From Bordetella parapertussis (lineage in GTDB: Bacteria; Pseudomonadota; Gammaproteobacteria; Burkholderiales; SG8-41), in the NCBI GenBank assembly GCA_945885345.1, contig CAMCYP010000014.1, positions 16,658 through 80,657 of the forward strand: a stretch of 64,000 nt of DNA, given 5' to 3'. Shown here piece after piece: positions 29,605 to 38,601 of the stretch. Position 1 is the stretch's first letter. Every line of letters begins with the position of its first letter. The position numbers were made by a program, and so were the translations under genes. Under the pieces are notes generated by a model. That model had not been told where the DNA came from, ran no database searches, and saw only the letters and a list, made by a program, of their open reading frames with translations.

Positions 29605-30152
29605 AAGGGTTCGCCGCACTCTTGCTGCTGGCGCTCACGCCAATTGCGCAGGCGGCCGATCCAACGCCGATCGGGCGCATTTTCTTTACGCCCGAACAGC
29701 GCGCACAACTCGACCTGCTGCGCAGCCAGAAAGCGGTGGCTTCGCAGGTACGCGACGAACCGATCCCGGAAAATGTCACCTACAACGGCATCGTGCGCAG
29801 CAGCGACGGCAAAACCACGGTCTGGGTCAATAACGAAGTCCTGACGGACGCCGCACTGCGCCTCAAACAATCCATCGTCGGACGGGTCGAGCGCAATGGC
29901 CAGATCCTGCTGCAAACCCAGGCCACAGGCGCGGCACAGTTGCAATTGAAGGTGGGGCAAACCGCGGAACTGTTTACCGGCAGGGTTGACGAGACCTATG
30001 CGGCGCAGCGCACGGTGCCAGTGGCCAAGGCCAAACCGCCGGCAACAGAAAAACCTGCGGCCGAACCCAGCGGAGCAGTTGCCCCCCGCCTGCAGGGCGG
30101 CGATGCAGGAACGGCGGCGCCTGCCGAAAACAAGAGCCAGGCCCGGCCCTGA
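29601..30152 (+). CDS. MshK-like periplasmic pilus assembly protein
   Basis: 183-aa exported protein (signal peptide MKGFAALLLLALTPIAQAAD). The middle carries a short pattern, YNGIVRSSDGKTTVWVNNE, resembling PilP/MshK-type domains that contact the secretin; the last 50 residues are Pro/Ala-rich and disordered. ATG at 29601 overlaps the stop of the preceding gene. Recognition depends partly on gene order. Confidence 0.65.
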   Translation: MKGFAALLLLALTPIAQAADPTPIGRIFFTPEQRAQLDLLRSQKAVASQVRDEPIPENVTYNGIVRSSDGKTTVWVNNEVLTDAALRLKQSIVGRVERNGQILLQTQATGAAQLQLKVGQTAELFTGRVDETYAAQRTVPVAKAKPPATEKPAAEPSGAVAPRLQGGDAGTAAPAENKSQARP

Positions 30153-30161
30153 CCTTACGCC

Positions 30162-31301
30162 ATGTCATACCGACACCTGCCATGTTCTTCCGTGCTCAGG
30201 CGCCAGCGTGGCGCGGCGTTTCTGATACTGGTATTGATGATCGGCCTGATCGCAGCCTCGATGATCGTCACTGCCGCCCCGTCGGCAAACGCCAGTCTCG
30301 CCGCAGCCGAAAAAACGGCCAAGGCGCTGGCAACCGCGCGTGAAGCCCTGATGGCTTTTGCCGTGAGTGTTTCCGATTCCGCGCGCCCCGGCGACCTGCC
30401 CTGCCCGGGCACTGATTACACCACCGGCATCGCGGGCACATCCTGCAATACATCCACTCTGCGCGTTGGCTACCTCCCGTGGAAAACACTGGGCCTGCCT
30501 GACTTGCGCGACGGCAGCGGCGCCCCCCTGCTTTACGCAGTTTCAAACAACTTCAAGAACAGTACACGCTTGTCTACCGCCTTGAATTCCGATCTCTCCG
30601 GCGAGTTCACTGTTGCCGGTGAAAATGCGATCGCCGTCGTATTTGCCCCAGGCCAACCCATCGGCACCCAGGATCGCAGTGCGGCCGGTTTTAATATCGC
30701 CAACTTCCTCGAACTCCGCAATGCCGACGGCGACAACACGTTTGTCAATTCACCCGAGGCCAGCAACTTCAATGACCGTCTGCTGTGGATCACGCCGCGG
30801 GCGTTTTTCCCGCCGCTGGAACTGCGCGCATCGCGACTCGCCCAGGAAAAGCTGCTGAATTACTTCAGCATTACCGGCCGTTTCCCCTACGCCGACCAGT
30901 ACCTGGGCGGAGCATCTTGCCGCACTTTCAGTGGCGGCCGCGTACCGTACTACGGCAGCAGTTGCCTGCCCTCAGGCAACGGCGCTTCATCCGGCGCCTG
31001 GACTACAAGCTGGCCAGCATGGTTCTGGGATAATTACTGGGACTACGTAATCCACTACGCGCCGGCACAACGCTGTGTTACCAATCCGGGCACTATTTGC
31101 GGCGGCAGCGGCAGTTATCTGACCGTGGACACCCAGACCAACATCCGGGCCCTGCTGATCCGCCAAGGCATACCCAATGGCCAGAGCCGCCCCTGCTCCC
31201 TGGTATCGCAATGTCTGGATGACACGGAAAACGGCGACAGCGACACGATTTACGTGACACCGGTTGCCGGCAATGACCGCGCGACCATCGTTTCGCCCTG
31301 A
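30162..31301 (+). CDS. Large pseudopilin-like protein with LPCP...LPW.TLGL core
   Basis: 379-aa protein with a prepilin-like N-terminus (RRQRG then AAFLILVLM, G17) but no glutamate at position +5 of the mature form, as in GspK/MshP-type minor pilins. Residues 60-127 (EALMAFA, LPCP at 79-82, C95, LPWKTLGL at 105-112, LLYAV) match residues 50-116 of the next gene. The remaining 250 residues form a second region with several cysteines (CRTFSG, CLPSG, CVTNPGTICGG, CSLVSQC) that suggest disulfides. The function is unknown; a tip or adhesin role is an inference. Confidence 0.7.
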   Translation: MSYRHLPCSSVLRRQRGAAFLILVLMIGLIAASMIVTAAPSANASLAAAEKTAKALATAREALMAFAVSVSDSARPGDLPCPGTDYTTGIAGTSCNTSTLRVGYLPWKTLGLPDLRDGSGAPLLYAVSNNFKNSTRLSTALNSDLSGEFTVAGENAIAVVFAPGQPIGTQDRSAAGFNIANFLELRNADGDNTFVNSPEASNFNDRLLWITPRAFFPPLELRASRLAQEKLLNYFSITGRFPYADQYLGGASCRTFSGGRVPYYGSSCLPSGNGASSGAWTTSWPAWFWDNYWDYVIHYAPAQRCVTNPGTICGGSGSYLTVDTQTNIRALLIRQGIPNGQSRPCSLVSQCLDDTENGDSDTIYVTPVAGNDRATIVSP

Positions 31302-31304
31302 ACC

Positions 31305-31997
31305 ATGCGCATACGCCAATCAGGTTTTTCCCTGCTGGAACTGGCGATTGCCATGTTCGTGCTGGTGCTGTTGCTCGGCAGCATCCTGGTGCCACTGGCC
31401 ACGCAGGTCGAGCAGCGCCAGATTTCAGAAACTGAAAAAACCATGGAAGGGGCTCGCGATGCGCTGCTCGGTTTCGCCATCGCCAACGGCTACCTGCCCT
31501 GCCCGGATACCGATAACGACGGCGTGGAAAACGCCGGTGCAACCCAATGCAGCAGCATAGGCGCCAACAGCATCTCTCACGGTAATCTGCCATGGCAAAC
31601 ACTGGGGCTGGCCAGTGAAGACGCCTGGGGTAACCGCCTGCGTTACGCCGTGCGCGAAGAATATGCCAGACGCACTTTTTTTACGCTGGGTACGACAACG
31701 GCCAACGTCCAGGTCTGTCAGGCAGCCGCCTGCGCCACCGACCTCACTGCATCCGCAGTCGCCGTCCTGGTATCACACGGCAAAAACGGCTACGGCGCCA
31801 CCAACAGCGCCACCGGTACCGTTTACACGGCGCCGACCAGCGCCGATGAACTGGAAAATACGGACGGCGACCGCAGCTTTGTCAGTCATGTTCCCTCGGG
31901 CATCGGTTCAACTGCGGGCGAGTTTGATGACGTCGTGTTGTGGCTGCCGCTTTATACGCTGTTCAACCGCATGGTCACCGCCGGTAAACTGCCTTAA
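31305..31997 (+). CDS. Pseudopilin with LPCP...LPW.TLGL core
   Basis: 230-aa type IV prepilin. Cleavage site RQSG|FSLLELAIAM with glycine at 7 and the usual E at mature position 5. The body repeats the core of the upstream protein: ARDALLGFA, LPCP (64-67), C82, LPWQTLGL (95-102), DAWGNRLRYAV. The conserved cysteine pair C66/C82 may form a disulfide. Three bases separate it from the larger paralog. Not assignable to mshA-D by sequence; likely a minor pilin. Confidence 0.8.
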   Translation: MRIRQSGFSLLELAIAMFVLVLLLGSILVPLATQVEQRQISETEKTMEGARDALLGFAIANGYLPCPDTDNDGVENAGATQCSSIGANSISHGNLPWQTLGLASEDAWGNRLRYAVREEYARRTFFTLGTTTANVQVCQAAACATDLTASAVAVLVSHGKNGYGATNSATGTVYTAPTSADELENTDGDRSFVSHVPSGIGSTAGEFDDVVLWLPLYTLFNRMVTAGKLP

Positions 31998-32006
31998 GTC
32001 GCCCGC

Positions 32007-33728
32007 TCAACCGCGACGCGCCAGTTCAAAACACACGTTCCCCTGCCGGTTGTCCGCCAGCGCCAGCGCGTAACCGGACTGCTCGGCAAATTTCGCCGCC
32101 TGAAACAGGCCCACGCCAAGACCGTTTTCCGAAGCAACGGGTGCAGTCAGGATCTGATCGACGATGGCCGGCGACACCGGCGCCCCGGTATCGCAGACCC
32201 GCAGCCGCGGTCCGGCCGACAGTGTCAGCGTGACCTGCAATGCATCATTCTGGGCGGTTTTGTAGAGGGCGTTTTCGATCAGCGTCGCCGCAGTGCTGTC
32301 AAACAACTCCGCCGGCAGGCGCATGCCGGTCAGCGTTCCACCTTCACGGAACCGGAGCACGCTTCCGGAATAACGCGCCTGCAGAGCCTGCCACCAGATC
32401 GCCGCATCGACCTCATTCGCGGCATTGATCGCCGGAGATTTCAGTTTGTCGAGCGCGCTGCCCAGCCGCTGCGCGATCTGCGGCAACTGCCGCTGTACCA
32501 GCGCACGAAACGCCGTGTCGTCATCGACACCGCGCATTTCCGCCGCCGCGCAGATCGAGCGCAGCGACTGCAGCAGGTTCTTGACGTCATGGGTCAGCCG
32601 CGCGCCGGTCTCGTAGATCGCCTGGGTATAGGCGGATTGCCGGCGCAGCTGCTCCCGGCGCTGGGCTTCGTAAAAGTGGCCCACCATCTGCATCAGCAGC
32701 TTCAGGTGCAACAGTACCGCCGGTGAAAACGGCCGCGGCGCATAGACGGTGACGTGCAGGCTGTCAGTCTCGTATTGCTCGGCATGCGCGGCTTCCTTGC
32801 CGACCGTGCCGGAGGACCACGCCGAAGTCCAGCCAAAGCCGGTGACCCAGGGCAGCTCCAGCATGTACGCCAGCGCTTCCTGCAAAAACTGCTCGGGCCG
32901 GGTTTCCGTCTGCGCCAGCTCAGCAAGGTGCCGCATGCGCTGCTCAAAGGGCAAGCCCATGCCCAGCAGGTAGCGCGACAGCAGGGTACCGATGCCGCCG
33001 AACCCACCGTGCGGATTCCACAGCCACGACAATCCCACCAGCAGCAGCGCGATGACCATCAGCGCCTGCGCCAGGCCCAGCAGGTACTGCCCCTGTGACA
33101 CGACCTGGATGACAAAGCTGCCGAGCACCAGCACAACCACCAGCAGAAACAGCATCACGCTGTAAAACAAGTCGACGATCACCGGCGAGCCCGACGGCCG
33201 TTCGCCCTTGGGAATCGCCAGTATCACCAGCGGCAGCAGCATCAGGCCGTAACGCACGAAAACCCTGACACCGGAAATTTCGTCGTAATTGGTGAACAAC
33301 TGCGGCACCACCCACATCAGCAGTGTAGTCACCAGATAAATCGCGGCCAGAATCGCGACCAGGCGCTCGCTGCGGCCCACCGTTCCCGGCACACCGCCAC
33401 CTATCAGGCCGAATAACACCGCCATCCAGGTCGCAATCAGCCACCAGTTGCCGGAAACCGCAAAAAATACGCCCAGGCAAAGCACCAGCAAGGCGCGCGT
33501 CAGCGGAATCTGCCGCTCGCCGCGCCACACCGGTTGCCAGATCAGGAACAGGCCGAAATGCGCCAGCAGCAGGCCCCGCGCCCACCAATCATCGACGCCC
33601 CCGGCTATCGCACTGTGCAGTGTCAGCAGCATCGCGGCCAGCAGCAGGTTCTGGTGCCGTGGCGGCACGGCGGATGCGGCCGGCACACTGCCCGGCTGGT
33701 TCGGTGGATTGAGTGCTTCTTCAGACAT
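32007..33728 (-). CDS. Membrane sensor histidine kinase
   Basis: 573-aa kinase with about seven N-terminal helices (26-235), a poorly conserved central region and a kinase core. The H-box is LTHDVKNLLQ with H380, the N-box is ATLIENALYK (N486), G1 is DTG (513-515) and G2 is GLGVGL (536-541). The HDVKN form resembles NtrB/PrsK-type kinases that pair with sigma-54 activators. It sits at the 3' end of the msh-like run on the opposite strand, so the regulator at 18355 is the likely partner. A MITE-like element ends 12 bp before its ATG, which probably affects its promoter. Confidence 0.88.
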   Translation of the reverse strand: MSEEALNPPNQPGSVPAASAVPPRHQNLLLAAMLLTLHSAIAGGVDDWWARGLLLAHFGLFLIWQPVWRGERQIPLTRALLVLCLGVFFAVSGNWWLIATWMAVLFGLIGGGVPGTVGRSERLVAILAAIYLVTTLLMWVVPQLFTNYDEISGVRVFVRYGLMLLPLVILAIPKGERPSGSPVIVDLFYSVMLFLLVVVLVLGSFVIQVVSQGQYLLGLAQALMVIALLLVGLSWLWNPHGGFGGIGTLLSRYLLGMGLPFEQRMRHLAELAQTETRPEQFLQEALAYMLELPWVTGFGWTSAWSSGTVGKEAAHAEQYETDSLHVTVYAPRPFSPAVLLHLKLLMQMVGHFYEAQRREQLRRQSAYTQAIYETGARLTHDVKNLLQSLRSICAAAEMRGVDDDTAFRALVQRQLPQIAQRLGSALDKLKSPAINAANEVDAAIWWQALQARYSGSVLRFREGGTLTGMRLPAELFDSTAATLIENALYKTAQNDALQVTLTLSAGPRLRVCDTGAPVSPAIVDQILTAPVASENGLGVGLFQAAKFAEQSGYALALADNRQGNVCFELARRG

Positions 33729-33740
33729 CGCTATTGGCTA

Positions 33741-34018
33741 GGGCCTGTTAACCATCATTTCATGAGTACGACGGCGACGATTTGGCCTCAGGGCTAGGAA
33801 CGTCGAGCGCGGTTTGCCCGTTGGCAAACAAGCGAAGGCGCGACAACGCACTGGGGCCAAATCGTCCCGTCCCTCCGGGTTGTGGCCAAAATCGCCACTG
33901 ACTGCGTTACCGCATCTGTCAAATGAGTTGCCCATATTCTCGATATGGGCCGCGGTAAGTGCTTGTCACTGACGATTTTGGTCACAACGCATCTCATGAA
34001 ATGATAGTTAACAGGCCC
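33741..34018. mobile_element. 278-bp MITE-like element with inverted ends and TA flanks
   Basis: The ends GGGCCTGTTAAC at 33741 and GTTAACAGGCCC at 34018 begin imperfect inverted repeats of about 27 bp and are flanked on both sides by TA (33739-33740, 34019-34020), as for IS630/mariner-type or related transposition. Internal palindromes include GTTTGCC...GGCAAAC, CCCATAT...ATATGGG and repeated GATTT(T)GGCC blocks. No ORF for a transposase exists, so movement would need one in trans. The element occupies nearly the whole gap between the divergent kinase and ABC permease genes. Confidence 0.75.
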
Positions 34019-34052
34019 TATACTATTTGTCTTTGAAAAAACGGTCCCGCCC

Positions 34053-34817
34053 ATGCACATCGCCACCATCGGCAAATACACCGCTCTCGAAGCCATCCGC
34101 ACCCGCGTCCCGGCGACCGCGCTGTTGACGCTTGCCATCCTGCTTGGCGCCAGCCTGTTCGTTCGCGAACTCGCCGTCACCGAAACCGTTCGTTTCCAGA
34201 CCGGCTTTTACGCCGCCGCCGCTCGACTGTGCGCAGTGTTCATGACCAGTCTTTACGTACTGGCGAGCATCAGCCGCGAATTCAATGACAAAGGACTTGA
34301 GGTATTACTCGCCCTCGACGTACCCCGCTCGCATTATATCTGCGGGAAGCTCGCCGGATTCATGCTGACCGCATGCGCCATCGCGGCGCTGCTGTCGCTA
34401 CCGCTGTGGGTGCTGGCGCCGGCGACCGCAGCATGGATGTGGATGGTCTCGCTGGCCGTCGAACTGGCGCTGATTACCGCGCTGTCGCTGTTCTGCATCG
34501 TCACTTTCAGCCAGTTGCTGCCCGCTGCCGGTTTTGTCGCGGCCTTCTACCTGCTCGCGCGCAGCGTGACCGCCATGCGCCTGATGAGCGCCAACCCGAT
34601 TGCGGGGCAGGATACGCTGTCACACCAGGTCACCCGCGGGCTGGTGGACGGCCTGGGCTACCTGATGCCGGCGCTGGACCGCTGGACCGATACCGCGTGG
34701 CTGGTCAATGCCGCACCCGATCCCTCCGCCCTGCTCGCCATCATTGCCCAGGGCGCGATCTACATCGGGCTGCTGGCGGCGGCAACCTTGTTCGATTTTT
34801 ACCGCCGGAGTCTTTAA
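34053..34817 (+). CDS. ABC-2 type exporter permease without adjacent ATPase
   Basis: 254-aa membrane protein with about six helices. The N-terminal segment (ALEAIRTRVPATALLTLAIL) and the coupling-type region SREFNDKGLEVLLALDVPRSHY resemble ABC-2 permeases of the NosY/CcmB-like type. No ATPase gene is next to it. The orphan ATPase at 17527 is the best candidate partner in the window. Followed directly by a coupled hypothetical gene. Confidence 0.75.
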   Translation: MHIATIGKYTALEAIRTRVPATALLTLAILLGASLFVRELAVTETVRFQTGFYAAAARLCAVFMTSLYVLASISREFNDKGLEVLLALDVPRSHYICGKLAGFMLTACAIAALLSLPLWVLAPATAAWMWMVSLAVELALITALSLFCIVTFSQLLPAAGFVAAFYLLARSVTAMRLMSANPIAGQDTLSHQVTRGLVDGLGYLMPALDRWTDTAWLVNAAPDPSALLAIIAQGAIYIGLLAAATLFDFYRRSL

Positions 34818-35564
34818 TTGCTGAAGCTGGCCGGCTTTACCGATGAACGGTCACTACGCGCCGTGCCGCCGGCCGTCGCCGGGTTGCTCGCAGTCGCATT
34901 TGCCCTGCAACTGTTCTGGCACAGCCTGCAGCCGGCCCCGGCAGCACGCGCCGCAGCCCTGCCCCCGGCACCGGAGATTGCGGGGCTGCGCGTGGCGAGT
35001 TTCGGTGAACCCGTCGCCACTGCGCAAATGCTGCTGCTGTACCTGCAGGCCTTCGACAACCAGCCCGGCATCAGCATTCCGTTCCGCGACCTCGATTACG
35101 ACCGCGTCACGGCGTGGCTGGACACCGCGCTGCGCCTCGACCCGCGCAGCGGCTATCCGCTGATGATGGCTTCCCAGCTCTACGGGCAGGTGCCCGATAC
35201 CGGCAAACAGCGCGCGATGTGCGAATTCGTGCATGCCCGGTTTATCGAAGCGCCGGATGAACGGTGGCGCTGGCTCGCCCACTGCGCCATCATGGCCAAA
35301 CACCGGCTCCACGATCAGGCACTCGCACTGCGGTATGCGGCAGACATTACCCGCTACGCCGGCCGGGCATCCGGCTGGGCGCGCCAGATGCAGATTTTCA
35401 TCCTGGAAGACATGGGCGAAACCGACAGCGCCAAAGTGCTGCTGGGGGGTCTGCTGGCTAACGGCGAAGTCACCGATCCGAGCGAGCTGCATTTTCTGAC
35501 CGAGCGGCTGCAAAACCTGGAAAGTGCCGGAAAACCGTCGGCAGCGTCGAAATCCCGACACTAA
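34818..35564 (+). CDS. Hypothetical membrane-anchored helical-repeat protein
   Basis: 248 aa from a TTG that follows the permease stop codon directly, implying coupling. One N-terminal helix (PPAVAGLLAVAFALQLFWHS) precedes a periplasmic helical region with TPR-like pairs (ALRLDPRSGYPLMMASQLYG; DQALALRYAADITRYAG). I recognise no catalytic motif. Context suggests an accessory protein of the ABC permease or the adjacent prepilin. Confidence 0.7.
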   Translation: MLKLAGFTDERSLRAVPPAVAGLLAVAFALQLFWHSLQPAPAARAAALPPAPEIAGLRVASFGEPVATAQMLLLYLQAFDNQPGISIPFRDLDYDRVTAWLDTALRLDPRSGYPLMMASQLYGQVPDTGKQRAMCEFVHARFIEAPDERWRWLAHCAIMAKHRLHDQALALRYAADITRYAGRASGWARQMQIFILEDMGETDSAKVLLGGLLANGEVTDPSELHFLTERLQNLESAGKPSAASKSRH

Positions 35565-35641
35565 CGTCCGGGGTGACCCGTGCCCTTACCCGCGACATTC
35601 GCCATCCGGAATGCCCATTGCCAGGAAAAATTAAAATAATT

Positions 35642-35660
35642 CAATAAAAACAATAAGTTA
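35642..35660 (+). repeat. AT-rich interspersed motif, copy 5 (upstream of the prepilin gene)
   Basis: Core CAATAAAAACAATAAGTTA. It lies about 70 bp upstream of the sigma-54 promoter, a distance where activator-binding sites are often found, although the motif also occurs where no such promoter exists. Confidence 0.6.
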
Positions 35661-35727
35661 ATGACATCCCGCACGACGAGCATTGACTACCCTATGAGCC
35701 AGGCCAACCAAGGTTTGGTCAATCCAA

Positions 35728-35743
35728 TGGTACGAACCTTGCA
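35728..35743 (+). promoter_or_regulatory. Sigma-54 (-24/-12) promoter for the prepilin gene
   Basis: TGGTACGAACCTTGCA matches the consensus TGGCACGNNNNTTGCW at all but one defined position, with the invariant GG (35729-35730) and GC (35741-35742) ten bases apart. Transcription would start near 35754, about 37 bp before the ATG at 35791, which has a GAGGAA ribosome site. A short inverted repeat (ACCA..TGGT, about 35707-35719) lies just upstream. Confidence 0.85.
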
Positions 35744-35790
35744 TATTTGCCTACATCAAAATTTCCGCCTGTAGGCGGTGAGGAAAAAAA

Positions 35791-36483
35791 ATGAACCGAA
35801 TCAAACAACAGCAAGGCTTTACGCTGATCGAGATCGCCATTGTGCTGGTCATCATCGGCCTGCTGCTGGGCGGCGTGCTCAAGGGTCAGGAGCTGATCAC
35901 CAGCGCCCGCGTGCGTAACCTGATTTCCACGCAGGACGGCGTCAAGGCCGCTTACTTCGGCTTCCTGGATCGATTCCGGGCACTTCCGGGTGACTATGCA
36001 CAAGCCTCGACCAACATTTCTTGCGCTCCAGCATGCTCAAACGGCAATAACAATGGTCAGATCGAACTAAACGCAACACCAGTTTCGGGTAGCGTCGTAA
36101 ACGAAAACATCCTCGTTTGGGAACATTTATCAAAAGCTGGCTTTATTAATGGTAGTTACACATACGCAGTAGCGCCAGAAAGCACGAACTCTGGGCTAGC
36201 TAATCCGTACTCTCGATATATGCAACTCTCTTATGACAGCACATATGAGGGCACCGCGACAACTCGGCACAACCTGAAAACCGGCAATCAAATTCCTTCG
36301 GATATTCTTGCTGAAGTTGACAGAAAAGTAGATGACGGGAAAGCAACTACCGGAACATTCCGTGCGTCGGGTTACGGTGGACAAACCGGAGTGGCTGCCA
36401 TAACTATTGCCTCATGCTACTCAGGAACTGATTGGATAGTTACAAGTCCGGTTACGAATTGCGGGGCCGCAAGTCTGTTCTAG
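35791..36483 (+). CDS. Type IV prepilin, possibly the major pilin
   Basis: 230-aa prepilin with leader MNRIKQQQG, then FTLIEIAIVLVIIGLLLGGV carrying the required glutamate at mature position 5. The body has the KGQELITSARVRNLISTQDGVKA segment common to GspG/MshA-like prepilins and ends in a cysteine loop (C...C near 209 and 225) that could be the pilin disulfide. The second half has visibly lower GC than its neighbours. It is a single-gene unit bounded by a sigma-54 promoter and a strong terminator, fitting a highly expressed pilin; MshA identity is not proven. Confidence 0.85.
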   Translation: MNRIKQQQGFTLIEIAIVLVIIGLLLGGVLKGQELITSARVRNLISTQDGVKAAYFGFLDRFRALPGDYAQASTNISCAPACSNGNNNGQIELNATPVSGSVVNENILVWEHLSKAGFINGSYTYAVAPESTNSGLANPYSRYMQLSYDSTYEGTATTRHNLKTGNQIPSDILAEVDRKVDDGKATTGTFRASGYGGQTGVAAITIASCYSGTDWIVTSPVTNCGAASLF

Positions 36484-36501
36484 AATTTGCAATTAGAAGG
36501 T

Positions 36502-36529
36502 AAAAAAGCCCGCGTGAGCGGGCTTTTTT
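36502..36529. terminator. Strong bidirectional rho-independent terminator
   Basis: Perfect 12-bp stem, AAAAAAGCCCGC (36502-36513) with GCGGGCTTTTTT (36518-36529), and a GTGA tetraloop. U-runs arise in both directions, so it serves the prepilin gene on the plus strand and the antiporter gene ending at 36549 on the minus strand. Confidence 0.95.
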
Positions 36530-36548
36530 ATTGCAGTCCGGTTGAGCG

Positions 36549-38516
36549 CTAACCCTGCAGCAATTTCATTTCGGCCGCCGCTACCGCGGTCTCTGAACCG
36601 AGCAGCACCACCACATCACCTTCCTCAATGCGCATCTCCGGCGCCGGCGTCGTGGTGCGCACATGGCGCCGCCGCACCGCGGTGACTTCCACGCCCGCCA
36701 GCGCCAGATCAAGCTCCAGCAGTTGCCGGCCGACGGCCTTGGCGCCGGCGGTCACCAGCACTGAATGCAGGCGCGGCTGCAGCCTCTGGTCGTCGCTGTC
36801 CGCATCATCGGTAATGCCGCGGAAAAAACCGCGGAACAGCTCGTAACGATGCTCGCGAGTCTCGCGGATACGGCGCAGCACGCGGGTCAGCGGAACACCA
36901 ACCAGCATCAGCGTGCTGGAGGCCAGCATCAGGCTCGCCTCCATCAGATCGGCCACAACTTCGGTGGCCCCGGCATTTTTCAGTTTCTCGACATCGCTGT
37001 CGTCGAGCGTGCGCACCACGATCGGCAGGCCCGGCCGAGCCTCCTGCACCAACGCGATAATGCGCAGCGCTGAGGCAGTATCAGTGTAGGTGACGATAAC
37101 CACGCGCGCCCGTGCCAACCCTGCGGCCAGCAACACCTCCCGACGGGCCGCGTCACCGTACACCACCCGCTCCCCCGCCGCCGTCGCCTCGCGGATGCGT
37201 TGCGGATCGTTGTCGAGCGCGATGAACGGCACCGCTTCGCGCTCGAGAAAACGTGCCAGGTTCTGCCCGCTGCGGCCGTAACCGCAGATCAGCACGTGTT
37301 CGTTGGTGGCCATCGACTGCACAGCAATGTTGTGCAGCTGCATCGCGCGGCTCATCCACTCCGTGGCACTCCAGCGGCGCACAATGGCTTCGCTGCGTTC
37401 GATGACGAAAGGCGCAATCAGCATCGACAGCACCATCGCCGCCAGCACCGGCTGCAGTACGTCCGGCGCCATCAGCCCGTTGTTTGCGGCATGGGCAAGG
37501 ATCACGAAACCAAACTCGCCGCAGGCACCGAGCGCGAGACCGGCGCGCAGGGCAACGCCGCTGGGTGCGCCGAACAGGCGGCTCAGGCCGAAAATCAGCG
37601 CGGTCTTGACCAGCACCAGTGTCACCAGCAGCACACTGACCCAGGCGTTGTCGACCACCACCCGCACGTCAAGCAGCATGCCGATGGTGACAAAAAACAG
37701 ACCCAGCAGCACGTCGCGGAACGGCTTGATGTCCTCTTCAACCTGGTAGCGGTATTCGGTTTCCGAGATCAGTACGCCGGCGACAAAAGCGCCGAGCGCG
37801 AGAGACAGTCCCGCCAGTTCCGTCATGTACGCCACGCCCAGCGTCACCAGCAGCACGTTGAGCACAAACAGTTCGGATGACTTCTGCCGCGCGACTACAT
37901 GGAACCATGCACGCATCAGGCGCTGACCGACAAACAGCAGCACTGTCAGCACGATCACCGCCTTGGCCACGGCAAAACCCAGCGTGGGCAGCAGTTGTTC
38001 CGGCGGCGCACTCAGTGCCGGAATCAGGATCAACAGCGGCACCACCGCAATGTCCTGGAACAGCAGGACACCGATAATCTGCTGGCCGTGCGCGGAATTC
38101 AGTTCAAAGCGCTCGGCCAGCAGCTTGGCGAGGATCGCGGTGGATGACATCGCCAGCGCGCCGCCGAGTACGATGCCACCCTGCCAGGAAACGCCCACGC
38201 CGATGGCAACGCCCAGCACCAGCAACAGCATCACAAGCACCTGGGCCGCACCCAGCCCGAACACGATGCGGCGCATGGTCACCAGACGCGACAGACTGAA
38301 CTCAAGGCCGATGCTGAACATCAGGAACACCACGCCGATTTCGGCGAGATCGCGCACCTCTTCGGTCGAGGTCACCCAGCCCAGCGCATGCGGGCCGATC
38401 AGCACACCGACGATCAGGTAACCAAGCAGCGGCGGCAGTTTGAGCGAACGGAAGACGACCACCACCAATACGGCAGCAGCCAGCAGCACAAGCACGGATT
38501 GCAGGGAATTTTGCAT
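36549..38516 (-). CDS. Kef-type monovalent cation:proton antiporter (CPA2 family)
   Basis: 655-aa membrane protein. Residues 1-380 contain about 12 helices of the CPA2 exchanger (LPPLLGYLIVGVLIGPHALG near the start). A TrkA-N/RCK domain follows with the NAD-binding GYGRSGQNLARFLE motif, and a TrkA-C domain closes the protein (VTAVRRRHVRTTTPAPEMRI). The ATG at 38516 matches Kef-family starts; a TTG at 38561 would add 15 residues. Distinguishing KefB, KefC or YbaL function is not possible from sequence alone. Confidence 0.92.
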   Translation of the reverse strand: MQNSLQSVLVLLAAAVLVVVVFRSLKLPPLLGYLIVGVLIGPHALGWVTSTEEVRDLAEIGVVFLMFSIGLEFSLSRLVTMRRIVFGLGAAQVLVMLLLVLGVAIGVGVSWQGGIVLGGALAMSSTAILAKLLAERFELNSAHGQQIIGVLLFQDIAVVPLLILIPALSAPPEQLLPTLGFAVAKAVIVLTVLLFVGQRLMRAWFHVVARQKSSELFVLNVLLVTLGVAYMTELAGLSLALGAFVAGVLISETEYRYQVEEDIKPFRDVLLGLFFVTIGMLLDVRVVVDNAWVSVLLVTLVLVKTALIFGLSRLFGAPSGVALRAGLALGACGEFGFVILAHAANNGLMAPDVLQPVLAAMVLSMLIAPFVIERSEAIVRRWSATEWMSRAMQLHNIAVQSMATNEHVLICGYGRSGQNLARFLEREAVPFIALDNDPQRIREATAAGERVVYGDAARREVLLAAGLARARVVIVTYTDTASALRIIALVQEARPGLPIVVRTLDDSDVEKLKNAGATEVVADLMEASLMLASSTLMLVGVPLTRVLRRIRETREHRYELFRGFFRGITDDADSDDQRLQPRLHSVLVTAGAKAVGRQLLELDLALAGVEVTAVRRRHVRTTTPAPEMRIEEGDVVVLLGSETAVAAAEMKLLQG

Positions 38517-38601
38517 GCGTTCAGGAGGACAGGAACGCTCTGAATATTGCCTTTTCTTCAATGAATTGCAAGCAACATCCCCGGAGCCGAAGACATCCCT
38601 T

